Shown: positions 44,253 to 55,213, numbered from the stretch's first letter. The stretch: DNA of 64,000 nt from Acinetobacter pragensis (GCF_001605895.1 NZ_LUAW01000013.1:22245-86244), one strand, 5' to 3'. Numbers and translations are program-made. Notes: a model not told the origin generated them from the letters alone.

Positions 44253-45212
44253 ATGGCTGTTTCTATTGTTCATTACAGAAAAAAAGATGCTTCAATGGCT
44301 TGGGGAATTTTGTCCCAAGACAATATTGCTGAATTACCAACTGCGTTTTCAACCACGGCAGAACTCATTGAGTATGGCTATGCCAAACTGGCGCAAGATG
44401 CAAAAAACAGTGCGGTGAATCATTCAGTAAAAGATGTTGAATTGCTCAGCCCGATCACCGCACCGTCTCAAGTAATGTGCCAAGGCGCGAATTACCGCCA
44501 GCATATGATTGATTCGGGCATGAATCCTGATGCTAAAAAATTCAATATGTTTTTTACCAAATCGGTCGCGTCTATTACCGATCCCACGGGCCAAATTATT
44601 AAACCTAAGCACGTGCAGCTTTTAGATTATGAAATTGAGTTGACGCTCGTGATTGGGAAAAAAACGACGTCGTCTGTACAGGTCAATCAGAATAATCTTC
44701 ATGAATATATTGCAGGGGTTTGCATCGGCAATGACATTTCAGCGCGTGATGTACAAATCCCTGAAACCCAGTTTTATAAAGGAAAAAGTTACCGCACATT
44801 CTGCCCGCTTGGCCCAGTACTTTGCCTGTTTGCGCCCGAAGATATTCATTATTTAGACAGCTTAAACCTATGCCTGAAAGTGAACGGACAAATCCGGCAG
44901 CAAGACTCTACCGCCAATATGGTGTTTAAACCCGCTGAAACATTAACTGAATACTCCCAAGTGACCGATTTTAATGTTGGCGATGTCTTGCTGACCGGAA
45001 CACCATCGGGATGCGCTTTAGGCTTGCCATCTCCATTGCTGGTCAAGGCGGCATATTTAATGCCTGAAGAAAAGCGCTGGGCGCTGTTTAAGAAAGGACA
45101 GGCAAAGCGCAGCCAATACTTAAAAGTCGGTGATGTTATTGAATCCAGCATTCAAAGTGCCGACGGCAAAATTAATTTAGGCATTCAGCGACATATGATC
45201 AGCGCAGAATAG
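44253..45212 (+). CDS. FAH-family hydrolase
   Basis: The 319-residue protein has MCQGANYRQHMIDSG at the domain start, metal-site Glu residues in LDYEIELTLVIGK, GNDISARDVQ, and LTGTPSGCALGLPSP. A roughly 35-residue insertion between the last motif and the end (EEKRWALFKKGQAKRSQ) sets it apart from the FAH proteins at 11318 and 17104. It should hydrolyse or hydrate the ring-cleavage product of the upstream dioxygenase. RBS AAAAGGAAAA precedes the ATG. Confidence 0.87.
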   Translation: MAVSIVHYRKKDASMAWGILSQDNIAELPTAFSTTAELIEYGYAKLAQDAKNSAVNHSVKDVELLSPITAPSQVMCQGANYRQHMIDSGMNPDAKKFNMFFTKSVASITDPTGQIIKPKHVQLLDYEIELTLVIGKKTTSSVQVNQNNLHEYIAGVCIGNDISARDVQIPETQFYKGKSYRTFCPLGPVLCLFAPEDIHYLDSLNLCLKVNGQIRQQDSTANMVFKPAETLTEYSQVTDFNVGDVLLTGTPSGCALGLPSPLLVKAAYLMPEEKRWALFKKGQAKRSQYLKVGDVIESSIQSADGKINLGIQRHMISAE

Positions 45213-45253
45213 TTGAAAGATGCAATAAAAACACTCAATTTAGAGAATAGAAC

Positions 45254-47209
45254 ATGAACGGAATCTCATCATTAGCAGATGTAGAGCGGATAGAGCTGCA
45301 AGGAATGCCAAAGGATTTTCCCTCCAATACTTATGCATTAATTCGGCACGGCGCCCAAATTAACCCGAAAAGCCCGGCACTTTCCTTTTTTTTAGAAAGC
45401 AGCCGGTTTAAAAATCCGAGCGTCTATTGTTACCGCGAGCTGCTTGAGCAAATTCATCAATGCGCTAATTTTTTTCATGCTTTGGGCGCAAGCAAAGATA
45501 CTGTGATTGCCTATATTTTGCCGAACCTGCCCGAAACGCATTTTGTGATTTGGGGCGGTCAGGCCACAGGTATTATTGCTGCCATTAATCCCTTGCTTGA
45601 AGCGGATGCCATGGCAGACATCCTAAATGCTGTTCAGGCCGAAATATTAGTCACACTTGCTCCTTTTCCCGATACCGATTTATGGGAAAAAGTTCACACT
45701 ATTCTGCCTCGCCTATCTTTTCTCAAGCATCTGGTTTTAGTCAATCCAGCCCGCCATATGCCGTATCCAAAAAAAATAGCCGCCAGCCTGCTGCAGAAGA
45801 AAAAAATCACTCAACTGCATGGCTTAAAAGGCATTGCAGGCGCCATTCCCTGCCATATTTCGCTGCATGACTATCATGCGTCTGTGCAAGGTTTTGCAAA
45901 AAATCAGCTCAACAGTCAGCGGATATTTTCATCAAATGATTATTCCTCATTTTTCTGTACAGGCGGCACAACGGGATTGCCAAAAGTTGCTAAGCGTACA
46001 CATGCCAATGAAACATCCAGCGCTTGGAGCGTTGCACAATTTTATGGCGATGACTTTTCAGCCAATAAAACCATTTTCTGCGGTCTGCCGCTATTTCATG
46101 TGAATGCGGTGTTGGTGACCGGATTGATTCCTTTTTCCAAAGGGTCACATGTCGTCCTAGGCACAGCACAAGGTTACCGCGGTGAAGGCATTATCCAAAT
46201 TTTTTGGAAAATTGTTGAACATTACAAAATTAATTATTTTAGCGGTGTGCCAACGCTTTATGCCTCCTTGCTTCAAGTTCCGGTCGCTGATGCAAAAATT
46301 AACTCACTGGAATATGGGCTATGCGGCGCCGCACCGTTACCGTCAGAAATTATGAAAAATTTTCAAAATTTGACAGGTTTAAGAATACTTGAAGGCTATG
46401 GCTTAACTGAAGGCACCTGTGTCAGCAGTGTCAATCCGCCTTTTGCTGAACCAATTCACGGGTCTATTGGAATCCGCATTCCTCTGCAGAAAATGAAAGC
46501 GGTTATCTTGGATGATCAGGGGCAATATTTAAGAGATGCTGAAAATAATGAAATTGGCGCAATTGCCATTTCCGGACCTAATGTGTTTGCAGGCTATTTA
46601 ATTTCTGAGCAGAACCGGAAGATATGGCTGAATATTGATAACGACACGTCTTGGTTTAATACCGGTGATTTGGGTTATCAAAATGCGCAAGGCTATTTCT
46701 ATCTTACTGGCCGGAAAAAAGAACTGATTATTCGCGGCGGCCATAATATTGACCCGTTAACCATAGAAGAACCTATGTTGAAGCACCCTGCCGTTGAGCT
46801 GGCTGCTGCGGTCGGCCGTCCAGATGCTTATGCAGGTGAATTGCCCGTGCTGTATGTCCAGCTCAAAGCAAACCAAACGCTTTCCAAAGATGAATTGATC
46901 TCTTTTGCAGAACAGCATATTCATGAGCGTGCTGCAGTTCCTAAGTTCATTGAAATTATTGATGAAATCCCGCTTACGCCAATTGGGAAAATTTTTAAAG
47001 TGCCGCTAAAGCATCAACAGATTCAAATTTCATTAAGCCAGTCTCTTGAACAGGCGAATATTGCTTTTCAAAACTTTTCAATCATCGAAGACAAAAGCAA
47101 AGGCATTGTCATTCACCTGCATGTCAAAGATATGGAGACTCAGCAGGCTGCCCTTCAAACCCTTGGCCAGTTCCCTTTCACTGCAGAAATTCAAATCGGA
47201 AATACATGA
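45254..47209 (+). CDS. AMP-forming acyl-CoA synthetase
   Basis: The 651-residue ANL-superfamily enzyme has FFCTGGTTGLPKVAKRTHAN (ATP loop, near residue 235), LEGYGLTEGTCVSS (A5), WFNTGDLGYQNAQGYF (A7) and LTPIGKIFKVPLK (A10, catalytic Lys). An extra C-terminal region of about 80 residues follows the usual end. Sequence style is that of medium/long-chain fatty acid or aryl acid ligases. Next to FAH hydrolase and a FadL-like porin it could activate a side-chain fatty acid released by ring cleavage. The gene overlaps the next by 4 bases. Confidence 0.85.
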   Translation: MNGISSLADVERIELQGMPKDFPSNTYALIRHGAQINPKSPALSFFLESSRFKNPSVYCYRELLEQIHQCANFFHALGASKDTVIAYILPNLPETHFVIWGGQATGIIAAINPLLEADAMADILNAVQAEILVTLAPFPDTDLWEKVHTILPRLSFLKHLVLVNPARHMPYPKKIAASLLQKKKITQLHGLKGIAGAIPCHISLHDYHASVQGFAKNQLNSQRIFSSNDYSSFFCTGGTTGLPKVAKRTHANETSSAWSVAQFYGDDFSANKTIFCGLPLFHVNAVLVTGLIPFSKGSHVVLGTAQGYRGEGIIQIFWKIVEHYKINYFSGVPTLYASLLQVPVADAKINSLEYGLCGAAPLPSEIMKNFQNLTGLRILEGYGLTEGTCVSSVNPPFAEPIHGSIGIRIPLQKMKAVILDDQGQYLRDAENNEIGAIAISGPNVFAGYLISEQNRKIWLNIDNDTSWFNTGDLGYQNAQGYFYLTGRKKELIIRGGHNIDPLTIEEPMLKHPAVELAAAVGRPDAYAGELPVLYVQLKANQTLSKDELISFAEQHIHERAAVPKFIEIIDEIPLTPIGKIFKVPLKHQQIQISLSQSLEQANIAFQNFSIIEDKSKGIVIHLHVKDMETQQAALQTLGQFPFTAEIQIGNT

Positions 47210-47703
47210 TGGATTATTTTTTTACAATTAAATCAACGCTGAATCATATTGATAGCGACAAAGCGAAACAGCTGTTCCAAACCGTCGAATTTCATGAACA
47301 GATTTGCCAAAAAATACCTGGGACTGCGCTCGATATCCAACGTTCTGAGCTGGCAGGTGATCGCTACTATTTAGAGCGTGAATACAACCTAGACCTTGAA
47401 ATGCCGGAGCTCATCCGAAAATTATTAAAAGATGCTTTTCGGCTGCGGCGTCACGATTATTGGGACTTCCAGACACTGAGTGCTTCTTCAACATTAAAGT
47501 CAAATCTGACGGGCATTCTAAGCTATCAAACTTTTCTCAGCGAAGCGCATAACGCCATTCAAGTCCGGCAAGATTGGAAACTGGATATTGGTATGCCGCT
47601 TATACATAAAGCGCTGGCAAGATTCGCTGAAACAGAAATTCGAAAGTTTCATGCCATTGAAATGGATATCATTCAACAAGAATTGATCGCACAAACTGCA
47701 TAA
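47206..47703 (+). CDS. DUF2505-like protein (SRPBCC-type)
   Basis: The 165-residue protein has no signal peptide or TM segment and is coupled to the acyl-CoA ligase (ATGA overlap). The pattern of a short helix, beta strands around YYLEREYNLDLEMPELI, and a long C-terminal amphipathic helix (IHKALARFAETEIRKFHAIE) suggests a lipid/aromatic-binding SRPBCC fold like DUF2505. This is a weak, pattern-based call. It may bind or deliver a hydrophobic intermediate to the ligase. Confidence 0.5.
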   Translation: MMDYFFTIKSTLNHIDSDKAKQLFQTVEFHEQICQKIPGTALDIQRSELAGDRYYLEREYNLDLEMPELIRKLLKDAFRLRRHDYWDFQTLSASSTLKSNLTGILSYQTFLSEAHNAIQVRQDWKLDIGMPLIHKALARFAETEIRKFHAIEMDIIQQELIAQTA

Positions 47704-47798
47704 TAAAATACAAATATCAAATACTTAACAAAACAATAATCAAGTAAAAACCTGCTGCAAAAGAAGAAACACCCCCTCAAGGAAAAAGAGAGTAAAAC

Positions 47799-49007
47799 AT
47801 GAAAATACAGTCTGCATTAAGCTTGGCAATTCTAACGGCTGCCTGCTCACAGGTTCACGCTGCTGCTTTAGACCGTACCGGTCAATCAATAGCTGCATTT
47901 TTAGAAGATGGGAACTATTTTGAAGCCTCTATTGCTGCAGTAGAGGCCGATATTTCGGGTCAAGCACGCCCGCAATTTATGACACCCAGTACAGATTCTT
48001 CGACAGGCAATCTGACCAATAGCAGCACGTTTTATAATGCAGCTATCAAGCTGCAGATGACGCCTCAATTTTCTTTCGGCCTTATTTACGACCAGCCTTT
48101 TGGTGCAGATACAGCTTATAAAGCATTGCCGAATCACACCTTTTCAACTGATTCAGGGCTTGCATCTGCCAACGTGGATACACAAAATCTTTCATTTTTA
48201 TTTGGCTATCAACCCAATGAAAATTGGAATTTTTATGCAGCGCCAGTTTATGAAACCATTAAAGGCAATGTAAAGCTGAATGGTTTAGCATTTGAAGCCA
48301 TCAGCGGCTATCAATTAAATGTTAAAGAAAATAGCGAGATTGGATGGCTTGCGGGTATGGCCTACCAAATTCCAGAAATTGCGCTAAAAGCGGCAGTGAC
48401 TTACCGCTCGGAAATCAAACACTCTTTGACAGCAGATGAAAGTTTTGCCATGCCATTGAGCGCGCTTGTTCCAATGATTGGTACAGGCCTGACCAATATC
48501 ACTACACCGCAGTCGATAAATTTAGATTTGCAAAGCGGAATTACGCCAACAATGCTGGTTTTTTTAAATACGCGCTGGGTAAACTGGAAAAAATTTGAAA
48601 TTAAGCCCTATGCCTTTAACAAGGTTACCGAAATTGCAACGGGCTATCCAAATGGCTTAATTTTGGCTGACTATAATAAAGATCAAATTTCTGCAGACTT
48701 AGGTTTAGCCAAAAAAATCAATGATCAATGGTCTGGCGTAATGAGTGCTGGCTGGGACAGCGGTGCAGGTGATCCAACTTCGGTGTTTGGCCCTATTGGC
48801 GGTTATTGGTCGGCGGGTGTCGGCTTAAGATTTAACCCAGCAGCTGACTATTTTATTCAGGCGGGGCTGCGATATTTTTGGCTTGAAGATGCCACAGGAC
48901 ATTCAGCCGCCTACGCGCTCCCCGGTAATGCTGAAAATGCAAAAGTTGCAGACTATAGCGATAATACAGCTTTGGGCTATCTGCTGAAAATCGGCTATAA
49001 ATTCTAA
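47799..49007 (+). CDS. FadL/TodX-family outer-membrane channel
   Basis: The 402-residue protein has a signal peptide (MKIQSALSLAILTAACSQVHA). The mature protein begins AALDRTGQSIAAFLEDGNYFE, like the N-terminal hatch of FadL/OmpP1. Repeated amphipathic beta strands follow, ending in a terminal Phe (IGYKF). Such proteins take up hydrophobic compounds (fatty acids, toluene, cymene). It is the last gene of the cluster, 95 bp after the previous one. The paralogue at 60719-61924 shares the hatch motif, the AGWDSGAGDP/VGWDSGAGDL segment and length. Confidence 0.88.
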   Translation: MKIQSALSLAILTAACSQVHAAALDRTGQSIAAFLEDGNYFEASIAAVEADISGQARPQFMTPSTDSSTGNLTNSSTFYNAAIKLQMTPQFSFGLIYDQPFGADTAYKALPNHTFSTDSGLASANVDTQNLSFLFGYQPNENWNFYAAPVYETIKGNVKLNGLAFEAISGYQLNVKENSEIGWLAGMAYQIPEIALKAAVTYRSEIKHSLTADESFAMPLSALVPMIGTGLTNITTPQSINLDLQSGITPTMLVFLNTRWVNWKKFEIKPYAFNKVTEIATGYPNGLILADYNKDQISADLGLAKKINDQWSGVMSAGWDSGAGDPTSVFGPIGGYWSAGVGLRFNPAADYFIQAGLRYFWLEDATGHSAAYALPGNAENAKVADYSDNTALGYLLKIGYKF

Positions 49008-49019
49008 TTATAAAGCGGC

Positions 49020-49053
49020 ATGAAGTTATTCATCGATGGATGAATAACTTCAT
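49020..49053 (+). terminator. hairpin after the FadL-like gene
   Basis: ATGAAGTTATTCATC (49020-49034) pairs perfectly with 49039-49053 around GATG. It begins 13 bp after the stop and should end the 43.2-49.0 kb operon. Confidence 0.75.
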
Positions 49054-49182
49054 TCTCCACAAATACTGGTTGAACTTCCACATGCCTGAAATTCACAAAG
49101 TGAATCAGAACAAAAGTAAGTTAAAGCAATAAATAGCCCGCATTAAATGTACTTTCATCATAGGGAATCAACTGCATTTATC

Positions 49183-49983
49183 TCAACGCATTCCCTTGAA
49201 AAGGAAAAAACATCCTACGCTAAACAGCAAGATCGAAAAACATTTTTTCAGCATTTGCGGTGATAAGGCATGCGCCGTTTTCGCGCCAATTTTTGCAGTC
49301 AAGAAGCTCATCGTGCTAATGCCGATAAATGCATATATATGCACATAGCCAATGCTGTTTGCAATTCGAATATGCTCTTGAGCACCGAACAGCATAAAGC
49401 CTAGCGCGCCCGCAATAGCAATGGGTAAACCGCATGCAGCAGATGTGCCGACCGCTTTTTGCATCACGACCCCATAATGATTGAGATAAGGCACAGTGAT
49501 ACTGCCGCCGCCAATGCCAAAAAGCGCAGAAGCTATGCCTATTCCCGCCCCAGCGCCTAATTGCTTAGATGTTGAAGGCAGAGCTTTATTGCTGTCCACC
49601 ACCTTCTTTGCCCCCATGAACATGGTATAAGCCACCCACATCAAAAACACACCAATCATGATTTGAAGGTGCACTCCTGACAGCAGCCCAGCAATGCCGG
49701 CACCGGCAAAACAGCCCAATGCCATCCCCGGTGCAAGATTTTTAAAAACCGGCCATAACACTGCGCCATTTTTTTGGTGCGCCATAAAGGAACTGATGGA
49801 TGTAACAACAATGGTCGCTAAAGAAGTACCCAGCGCCAAATGCATAATGACATCCGGACTGTAGCCCATTTGGGTGAACACAACATACAGCAGTGGCACA
49901 ATGATCGTGCCGCCGCCTACGCCAAAAAGTCCGGCGGCAAAACCTGCGAATGCGCCGATGATTAAGAAAATGATTAATTCCAC
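49183..49983 (-). CDS. TSUP (TauE/SafE) family transporter
   Basis: The 266-residue protein has about eight hydrophobic segments and the paired Gly-rich motifs of TSUP carriers: FGVGGGTIIVPLL near residue 20 and FGIGGGSITVPYL near residue 155. Family members export sulfite, sulfoacetate and related anions. It is 41 bp downstream of a flavin reductase on the same strand. A sulfur or methyl-compound role with MesD/MesX is possible but unsupported beyond proximity. Confidence 0.87.
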   Translation of the reverse strand: MELIIFLIIGAFAGFAAGLFGVGGGTIIVPLLYVVFTQMGYSPDVIMHLALGTSLATIVVTSISSFMAHQKNGAVLWPVFKNLAPGMALGCFAGAGIAGLLSGVHLQIMIGVFLMWVAYTMFMGAKKVVDSNKALPSTSKQLGAGAGIGIASALFGIGGGSITVPYLNHYGVVMQKAVGTSAACGLPIAIAGALGFMLFGAQEHIRIANSIGYVHIYAFIGISTMSFLTAKIGAKTAHALSPQMLKKCFSILLFSVGCFFLFKGMR

Positions 49984-50024
49984 AATAGACTGACTTAAAA
50001 AATAGTATGAATTGAAAAACTGCT

Positions 50025-50519
50025 TTAGGCAATTTCGACTTGCCCGACCTGATGATAAGCGCGGTTAAAATAAACCAAGCTTTGATCCTGTTCACTTTGC
50101 TGAATTGCCGCCACACGGCACAGAAAAATGCTATGCGTGCCGACTTCTTGTATTTGTTCAATCTCACAGTCAAAACTGACCAAAGCATCCTCTAAAACAG
50201 GTGCGCCAGTTTCTAAAACTGTCCAGCGCCCATACTCAAAGCGCTCATCAGAACTCATTTTAGATGCAAAGACGTTAGAAATTTGCTGATGATCGGCACC
50301 TAAAACATTCACCGTGAGAATTTTATTTTCAATAAAATGTTCATGTGACCTAGAGGCTGTATTCATGCAGACCAATAATGTCGGCGGCGTGTCTGTAACA
50401 CTGCAGACAGCAGATGCTGTGAACCCATAGCGGCCAGATACCCCTGCTGTGGTCACAACATTGACCGCGCTTGTTAACAAAGACATTGCATTTTTAAAGT
50501 CTGTTGCTTGAATCATCAC
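50025..50519 (-). CDS. flavin reductase (HpaC/RutF-like)
   Basis: The 164-residue protein shows the FMN-binding split-barrel motif: MSLLTSAVNVVTTAG, GFTASAVCSVTDTPPTLLVC, and a C-terminal VYFNRAYHQV. It supplies reduced flavin to a partner oxygenase. It lies 204 bp after MesD on the same strand, so it may feed the oxygen-dependent MesX/MesD methionine synthase; alternatively it serves a catabolic oxygenase elsewhere. The start could also be the second Met. Confidence 0.88.
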   Translation of the reverse strand: MMIQATDFKNAMSLLTSAVNVVTTAGVSGRYGFTASAVCSVTDTPPTLLVCMNTASRSHEHFIENKILTVNVLGADHQQISNVFASKMSSDERFEYGRWTVLETGAPVLEDALVSFDCEIEQIQEVGTHSIFLCRVAAIQQSEQDQSLVYFNRAYHQVGQVEIA

Positions 50520-50723
50520 CTTGTTCCTAAATTGCGCCGTATCTTTTTTCTGGATACTTCGCTATGCCGCGTAATTTGGCTACACAGGCATAGCATCTGA
50601 ATGAGTTTTGAGTCGAACTATTGATCTTAAATGTGCTTAAGGTGCCGCGTGCGGTGAATGAATATCAAATCGAATTTAAGCCAACCGAAACAGCTCCACT
50701 TATGCACATCACATAATCAACAG

Positions 50724-51755
50724 TTAGCCATTTGATAGTTCTTTTCGAATGATCTCTGCACCGGCACTTAAGGCATTGAGCTTGCCGCGCGCCACTTGAC
50801 GGGATAATGGCGCCATACCGCAGTTGGTGGATGGATACAGCTTGTCGGCATCAACAAACTGAAGCGCTTTACGCAAGGTATTCGCGACTTCTTCTGGTGT
50901 TTCAACGGTATTTGTCGCCACATCAATCGCACCGACCATGACTTTTTTACCGCGGATCAGTTCAATCAAATCCATCGGCACATGTGAGTTTTGGCATTCA
51001 AGCGAGACGATATCAATTTTTGATTTCTGAAGTTTCGGAAAGGCTTCTTCATATTGACGCCATTCAGAGCCTAAAGTCTTTTTCCAATCGGTATTGGCTT
51101 TAATGCCATAACCGTAGCAAATATGCACCGCAGTTTCGCATTTCAGACCTTCAAGCGCGCGCTCTAAAGTCGCTACACCCCAGTCGTTCACTTCATCAAA
51201 GAATACGTTAAATGCGGGTTCATCAAACTGGATGATATCGACACCCGCCGCTTCCAGCTCCCGCGCCTCTTGGTTCAAAATTTTAGCAAATTCCCAAGCC
51301 AGTTTTTCACGGCTTTTATAGTGACCGTCATACAGTGTGTCAATCATGGTCATTGGGCCAGGCAGCGCCCATTTGATCGGTTGATTGGTTTGGCTGCGTA
51401 GAAATTTAGCATCTTCTACAAACACTGGCTTTTGGCGAGAAACAGCGCCGACGACTGACGGCACGCTGGCATCATAACGATTACGGATCCGTACTGTTTC
51501 ACGTTTCTCAAAATCAACGCCATCCAGATGTTCAATAAATGTTGTCACAAAATGCTGACGGGTTTGTTCACCATCACTGACAATATCAATGCCTGCATGC
51601 ACTTGTTCTTGCAAAGATAGGCGCAGTGCGTCTTGCTTTGCTTCAATAAGCGCATCGCCTTCTAGTTTCCAAGGTGACCAAAGTTTTTCAGGTTCTGCCA
51701 GCCAAGACGGTTTCGGTAAGCTGCCTGCAGTTGAGGTTGGGAGTAAAATCGCCAT
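50724..51755 (-). CDS. mesD: core-MetE folate-independent methionine synthase
   Basis: The 343-residue protein is the catalytic C-terminal half of MetE without the N-terminal folate-binding half. STAGSLPKPSW opens it, VHICYGYG supplies His and Cys zinc ligands and STNCGMAPLSR the second Cys. Four folate-independent short MetE families are known; the one called MesD works with the DUF1852 protein MesX and needs oxygen. A DUF1852 gene lies 42 bp upstream here, which decides the assignment. It should methylate homocysteine from a methyl donor other than methyl-folate. Confidence 0.88.
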   Translation of the reverse strand: MAILLPTSTAGSLPKPSWLAEPEKLWSPWKLEGDALIEAKQDALRLSLQEQVHAGIDIVSDGEQTRQHFVTTFIEHLDGVDFEKRETVRIRNRYDASVPSVVGAVSRQKPVFVEDAKFLRSQTNQPIKWALPGPMTMIDTLYDGHYKSREKLAWEFAKILNQEARELEAAGVDIIQFDEPAFNVFFDEVNDWGVATLERALEGLKCETAVHICYGYGIKANTDWKKTLGSEWRQYEEAFPKLQKSKIDIVSLECQNSHVPMDLIELIRGKKVMVGAIDVATNTVETPEEVANTLRKALQFVDADKLYPSTNCGMAPLSRQVARGKLNALSAGAEIIRKELSNG

Positions 51756-51797
51756 ATCTAATCTTCTATCTTTTAATTCATTAATCTGTGGTGTAAA

Positions 51798-52796
51798 TCA
51801 AGCAGCGCTGTTTGACTGTGCTTTCTCGATGAAGAAATTTGCAGCCCATTGTTCAAGCACTTCTTTGTATGGCTTGATAAAATTGTCTTCCGTCCATTTA
51901 CCTTGTTTCACTGCCAATTGCCCACGCTCCACACGGTCATACACAACTTGCGTGAGTGAGAAATCTTGATAGTTCAAACTTGGTTTATAGATCAAGCCTG
52001 CAACTGAATTGGTATTGTAAATTTCAGGTCGATATACCTTTTGGAAACTTTCCATGGTACTGATGGCGCTGATTAATTCGAAATCCGTATAGTCACTCAG
52101 TAAGTTATTTGCAGAATAAAATGCCAATGGTGCAGTCGCATTTTCTGGCTTGAAGTAACGAACGCTTAAGCCCATTTTTGCAAAATATTCATCGGTACGT
52201 GAATATTCATCATTTTTGTATTCCACACCGAGTACAGGATGCACATTCGCAGTACGGAAATACGTTTTTGACGTTGAAACGCTGAGGCAAATCACAGGCT
52301 GTTTATTAAATTCTGCCTTAAATACGTCTGAATTGACCAAATGCTGATATAGCTTGCCATGCAAGTCACCAAAGGCTTCTGGCTTTTCATTGGTTTTACA
52401 GCCCAATGTGGGCAATACAACGCTAAAGTCATAATCACGGACATAAGAAGAAAAACTGTTGCCGATCATCCCTTCAATTCGTTCATTGGTTAGGCGGTCA
52501 GTGATCGTGCTTTTCAGCATTTCAATGAATGGAAAAGTTTGACCATTGCCTTCAACATCAAGCTCCGCAGATATAATGTCAATTTCAATTGAATAGCGGT
52601 CGGCATTGGGATTATCGCAGCTCGCTAGCGTGTTAAAGCGGTTATTGATCATCGCTAAAGTTCTGCGTAAGTTCTCTTCACGATGTTCACCACGGGCTAA
52701 GTTGGCAAAGTTTGTGGTCAGGCGAGTGTTGTCTGCCGGCTGATAGTTTTCATCAAAACGAATACGTTTAATTGAACATGCAAATTCTTTACTCAT
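51798..52796 (-). CDS. mesX: MesX (DUF1852), partner of MesD
   Basis: The 332-residue DUF1852 protein is recognisable by its start (MSKEFACSIKRIRFDENY), TRLTTNFANLARGEHREENL and LPTLGCKTNEKPEAFGDLHG. It has no signal peptide. DUF1852 proteins occur next to short MetE proteins in Acinetobacter and relatives and are required for oxygen-dependent methionine synthesis by MesD. It heads the minus-strand unit mesX-mesD, with the flavin reductase and TSUP carrier further along. Confidence 0.9.
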   Translation of the reverse strand: MSKEFACSIKRIRFDENYQPADNTRLTTNFANLARGEHREENLRRTLAMINNRFNTLASCDNPNADRYSIEIDIISAELDVEGNGQTFPFIEMLKSTITDRLTNERIEGMIGNSFSSYVRDYDFSVVLPTLGCKTNEKPEAFGDLHGKLYQHLVNSDVFKAEFNKQPVICLSVSTSKTYFRTANVHPVLGVEYKNDEYSRTDEYFAKMGLSVRYFKPENATAPLAFYSANNLLSDYTDFELISAISTMESFQKVYRPEIYNTNSVAGLIYKPSLNYQDFSLTQVVYDRVERGQLAVKQGKWTEDNFIKPYKEVLEQWAANFFIEKAQSNSAA

Positions 52797-53190
52797 GGCA
52801 ATCCGCTATCCTAATTTCTAAAATAAAAGCAAAATTTCTGTATGCAGTAATTTATACTTGAAATGAAACATGAATAAAAATGATTTAATCTAACCCTAAG
52901 ATGAACAAAATTCACTTTAAGGATTCTATTGTATTTATGGAAAACGAAAGGAAGACAACTGTCGGCACATTCTGTGATCAATGAGGTCTGTGGCCAAATT
53001 TGCTGAAACTATAAATTCACGAATATATTTATTTTAAATTTTTATGAGTAATTCTTTGTATTTAAAGCAGTTAAAATTTAAATTTTTACTTCTTATTTTA
53101 GATACGGCGAGCCTTTCTTTGTGAATAAGCACCTTAAGAGCTTTAAAGTGCTTATAGAAAAAATATCAGCTGCTCGCCAATATAGTGATT
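52797..53190. other. 394-bp intergenic region
   Basis: No gene is supported. It contains the promoter region of mesX, AT-rich sequence, and a hairpin (53127-53153) after the asparaginase gene. No riboswitch-like fold was recognised upstream of mesX. Confidence 0.5.
53127..53153 (-). terminator. hairpin after the asparaginase gene
   Basis: AAGCACCTTAA (53127-53137) and TTAAAGTGCTT (53143-53153) form an 11-bp stem with one wobble, 38 bp beyond the asparaginase stop. No clear T-run follows, so it may also protect the transcript end. Confidence 0.5.
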
Positions 53191-54677
<1,487 letters not shown>

Positions 54678-55199
54678 ATGTTAGATCAAAAATTAAAGGA
54701 CTTTCGTGAGAAATTGGTTCTAGACCATTTTGCCGATGAAGTAAAACAAGACTTCGATGCAGTCTTAAGTACTTTTCCCCATCCACATTATGAGCTGATT
54801 GCCACAGGCGCCGTGCATGATGGCCGTGATGATGTGCTTAATTATCACCGAACCTCACGTAAAGCTTTTCCAGATCAGCGGCATGAACTGATTGCTATGC
54901 GGCATGCTGATGATGCTGTAATTTGTGAATTTTGGCTGCTCGGCACCCATAAAGGCTATTTGGGTTCCGTTCCGCCAACGGGCAACGCCTTCCGTGTACG
55001 CATGTGCGCATTTTTCATTTTTGAAGGTGAAGAGCTGGTTTGTGAGCGTATTTATTTTGATACTTTAAGTCTAATTAAGCAGTTATTTAAAGGCTTTAAC
55101 CTTAAATCCCCCAAAGGAATTCTTCAATTCTATAAAGCAGCGTCTGGTTTATTGCGGGATATGAAAGATCTCAGCAAGGTTACTCAATCGAAACTATAA
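54678..55199 (+). CDS. SnoaL/NTF2-like protein
   Basis: The 173-residue protein has the cone-like NTF2 fold pattern of SnoaL-type proteins: HYELIATGAVHDGRDDVLNYH, RHELIAMRHADDAVICEFWLLGTH, and GNAFRVRMCAFFIFEGEELVCERIYFD (motif ends). Family members are cyclases, isomerases or ligand-binding proteins. It is followed 14 bp later by an MBL-fold gene in the same operon. ACAAGGATGTCAAA precedes the ATG. The substrate is unknown. Confidence 0.75.
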   Translation: MLDQKLKDFREKLVLDHFADEVKQDFDAVLSTFPHPHYELIATGAVHDGRDDVLNYHRTSRKAFPDQRHELIAMRHADDAVICEFWLLGTHKGYLGSVPPTGNAFRVRMCAFFIFEGEELVCERIYFDTLSLIKQLFKGFNLKSPKGILQFYKAASGLLRDMKDLSKVTQSKL

Positions 55200-55213
55200 G
55201 TGGAGGAACCCAG

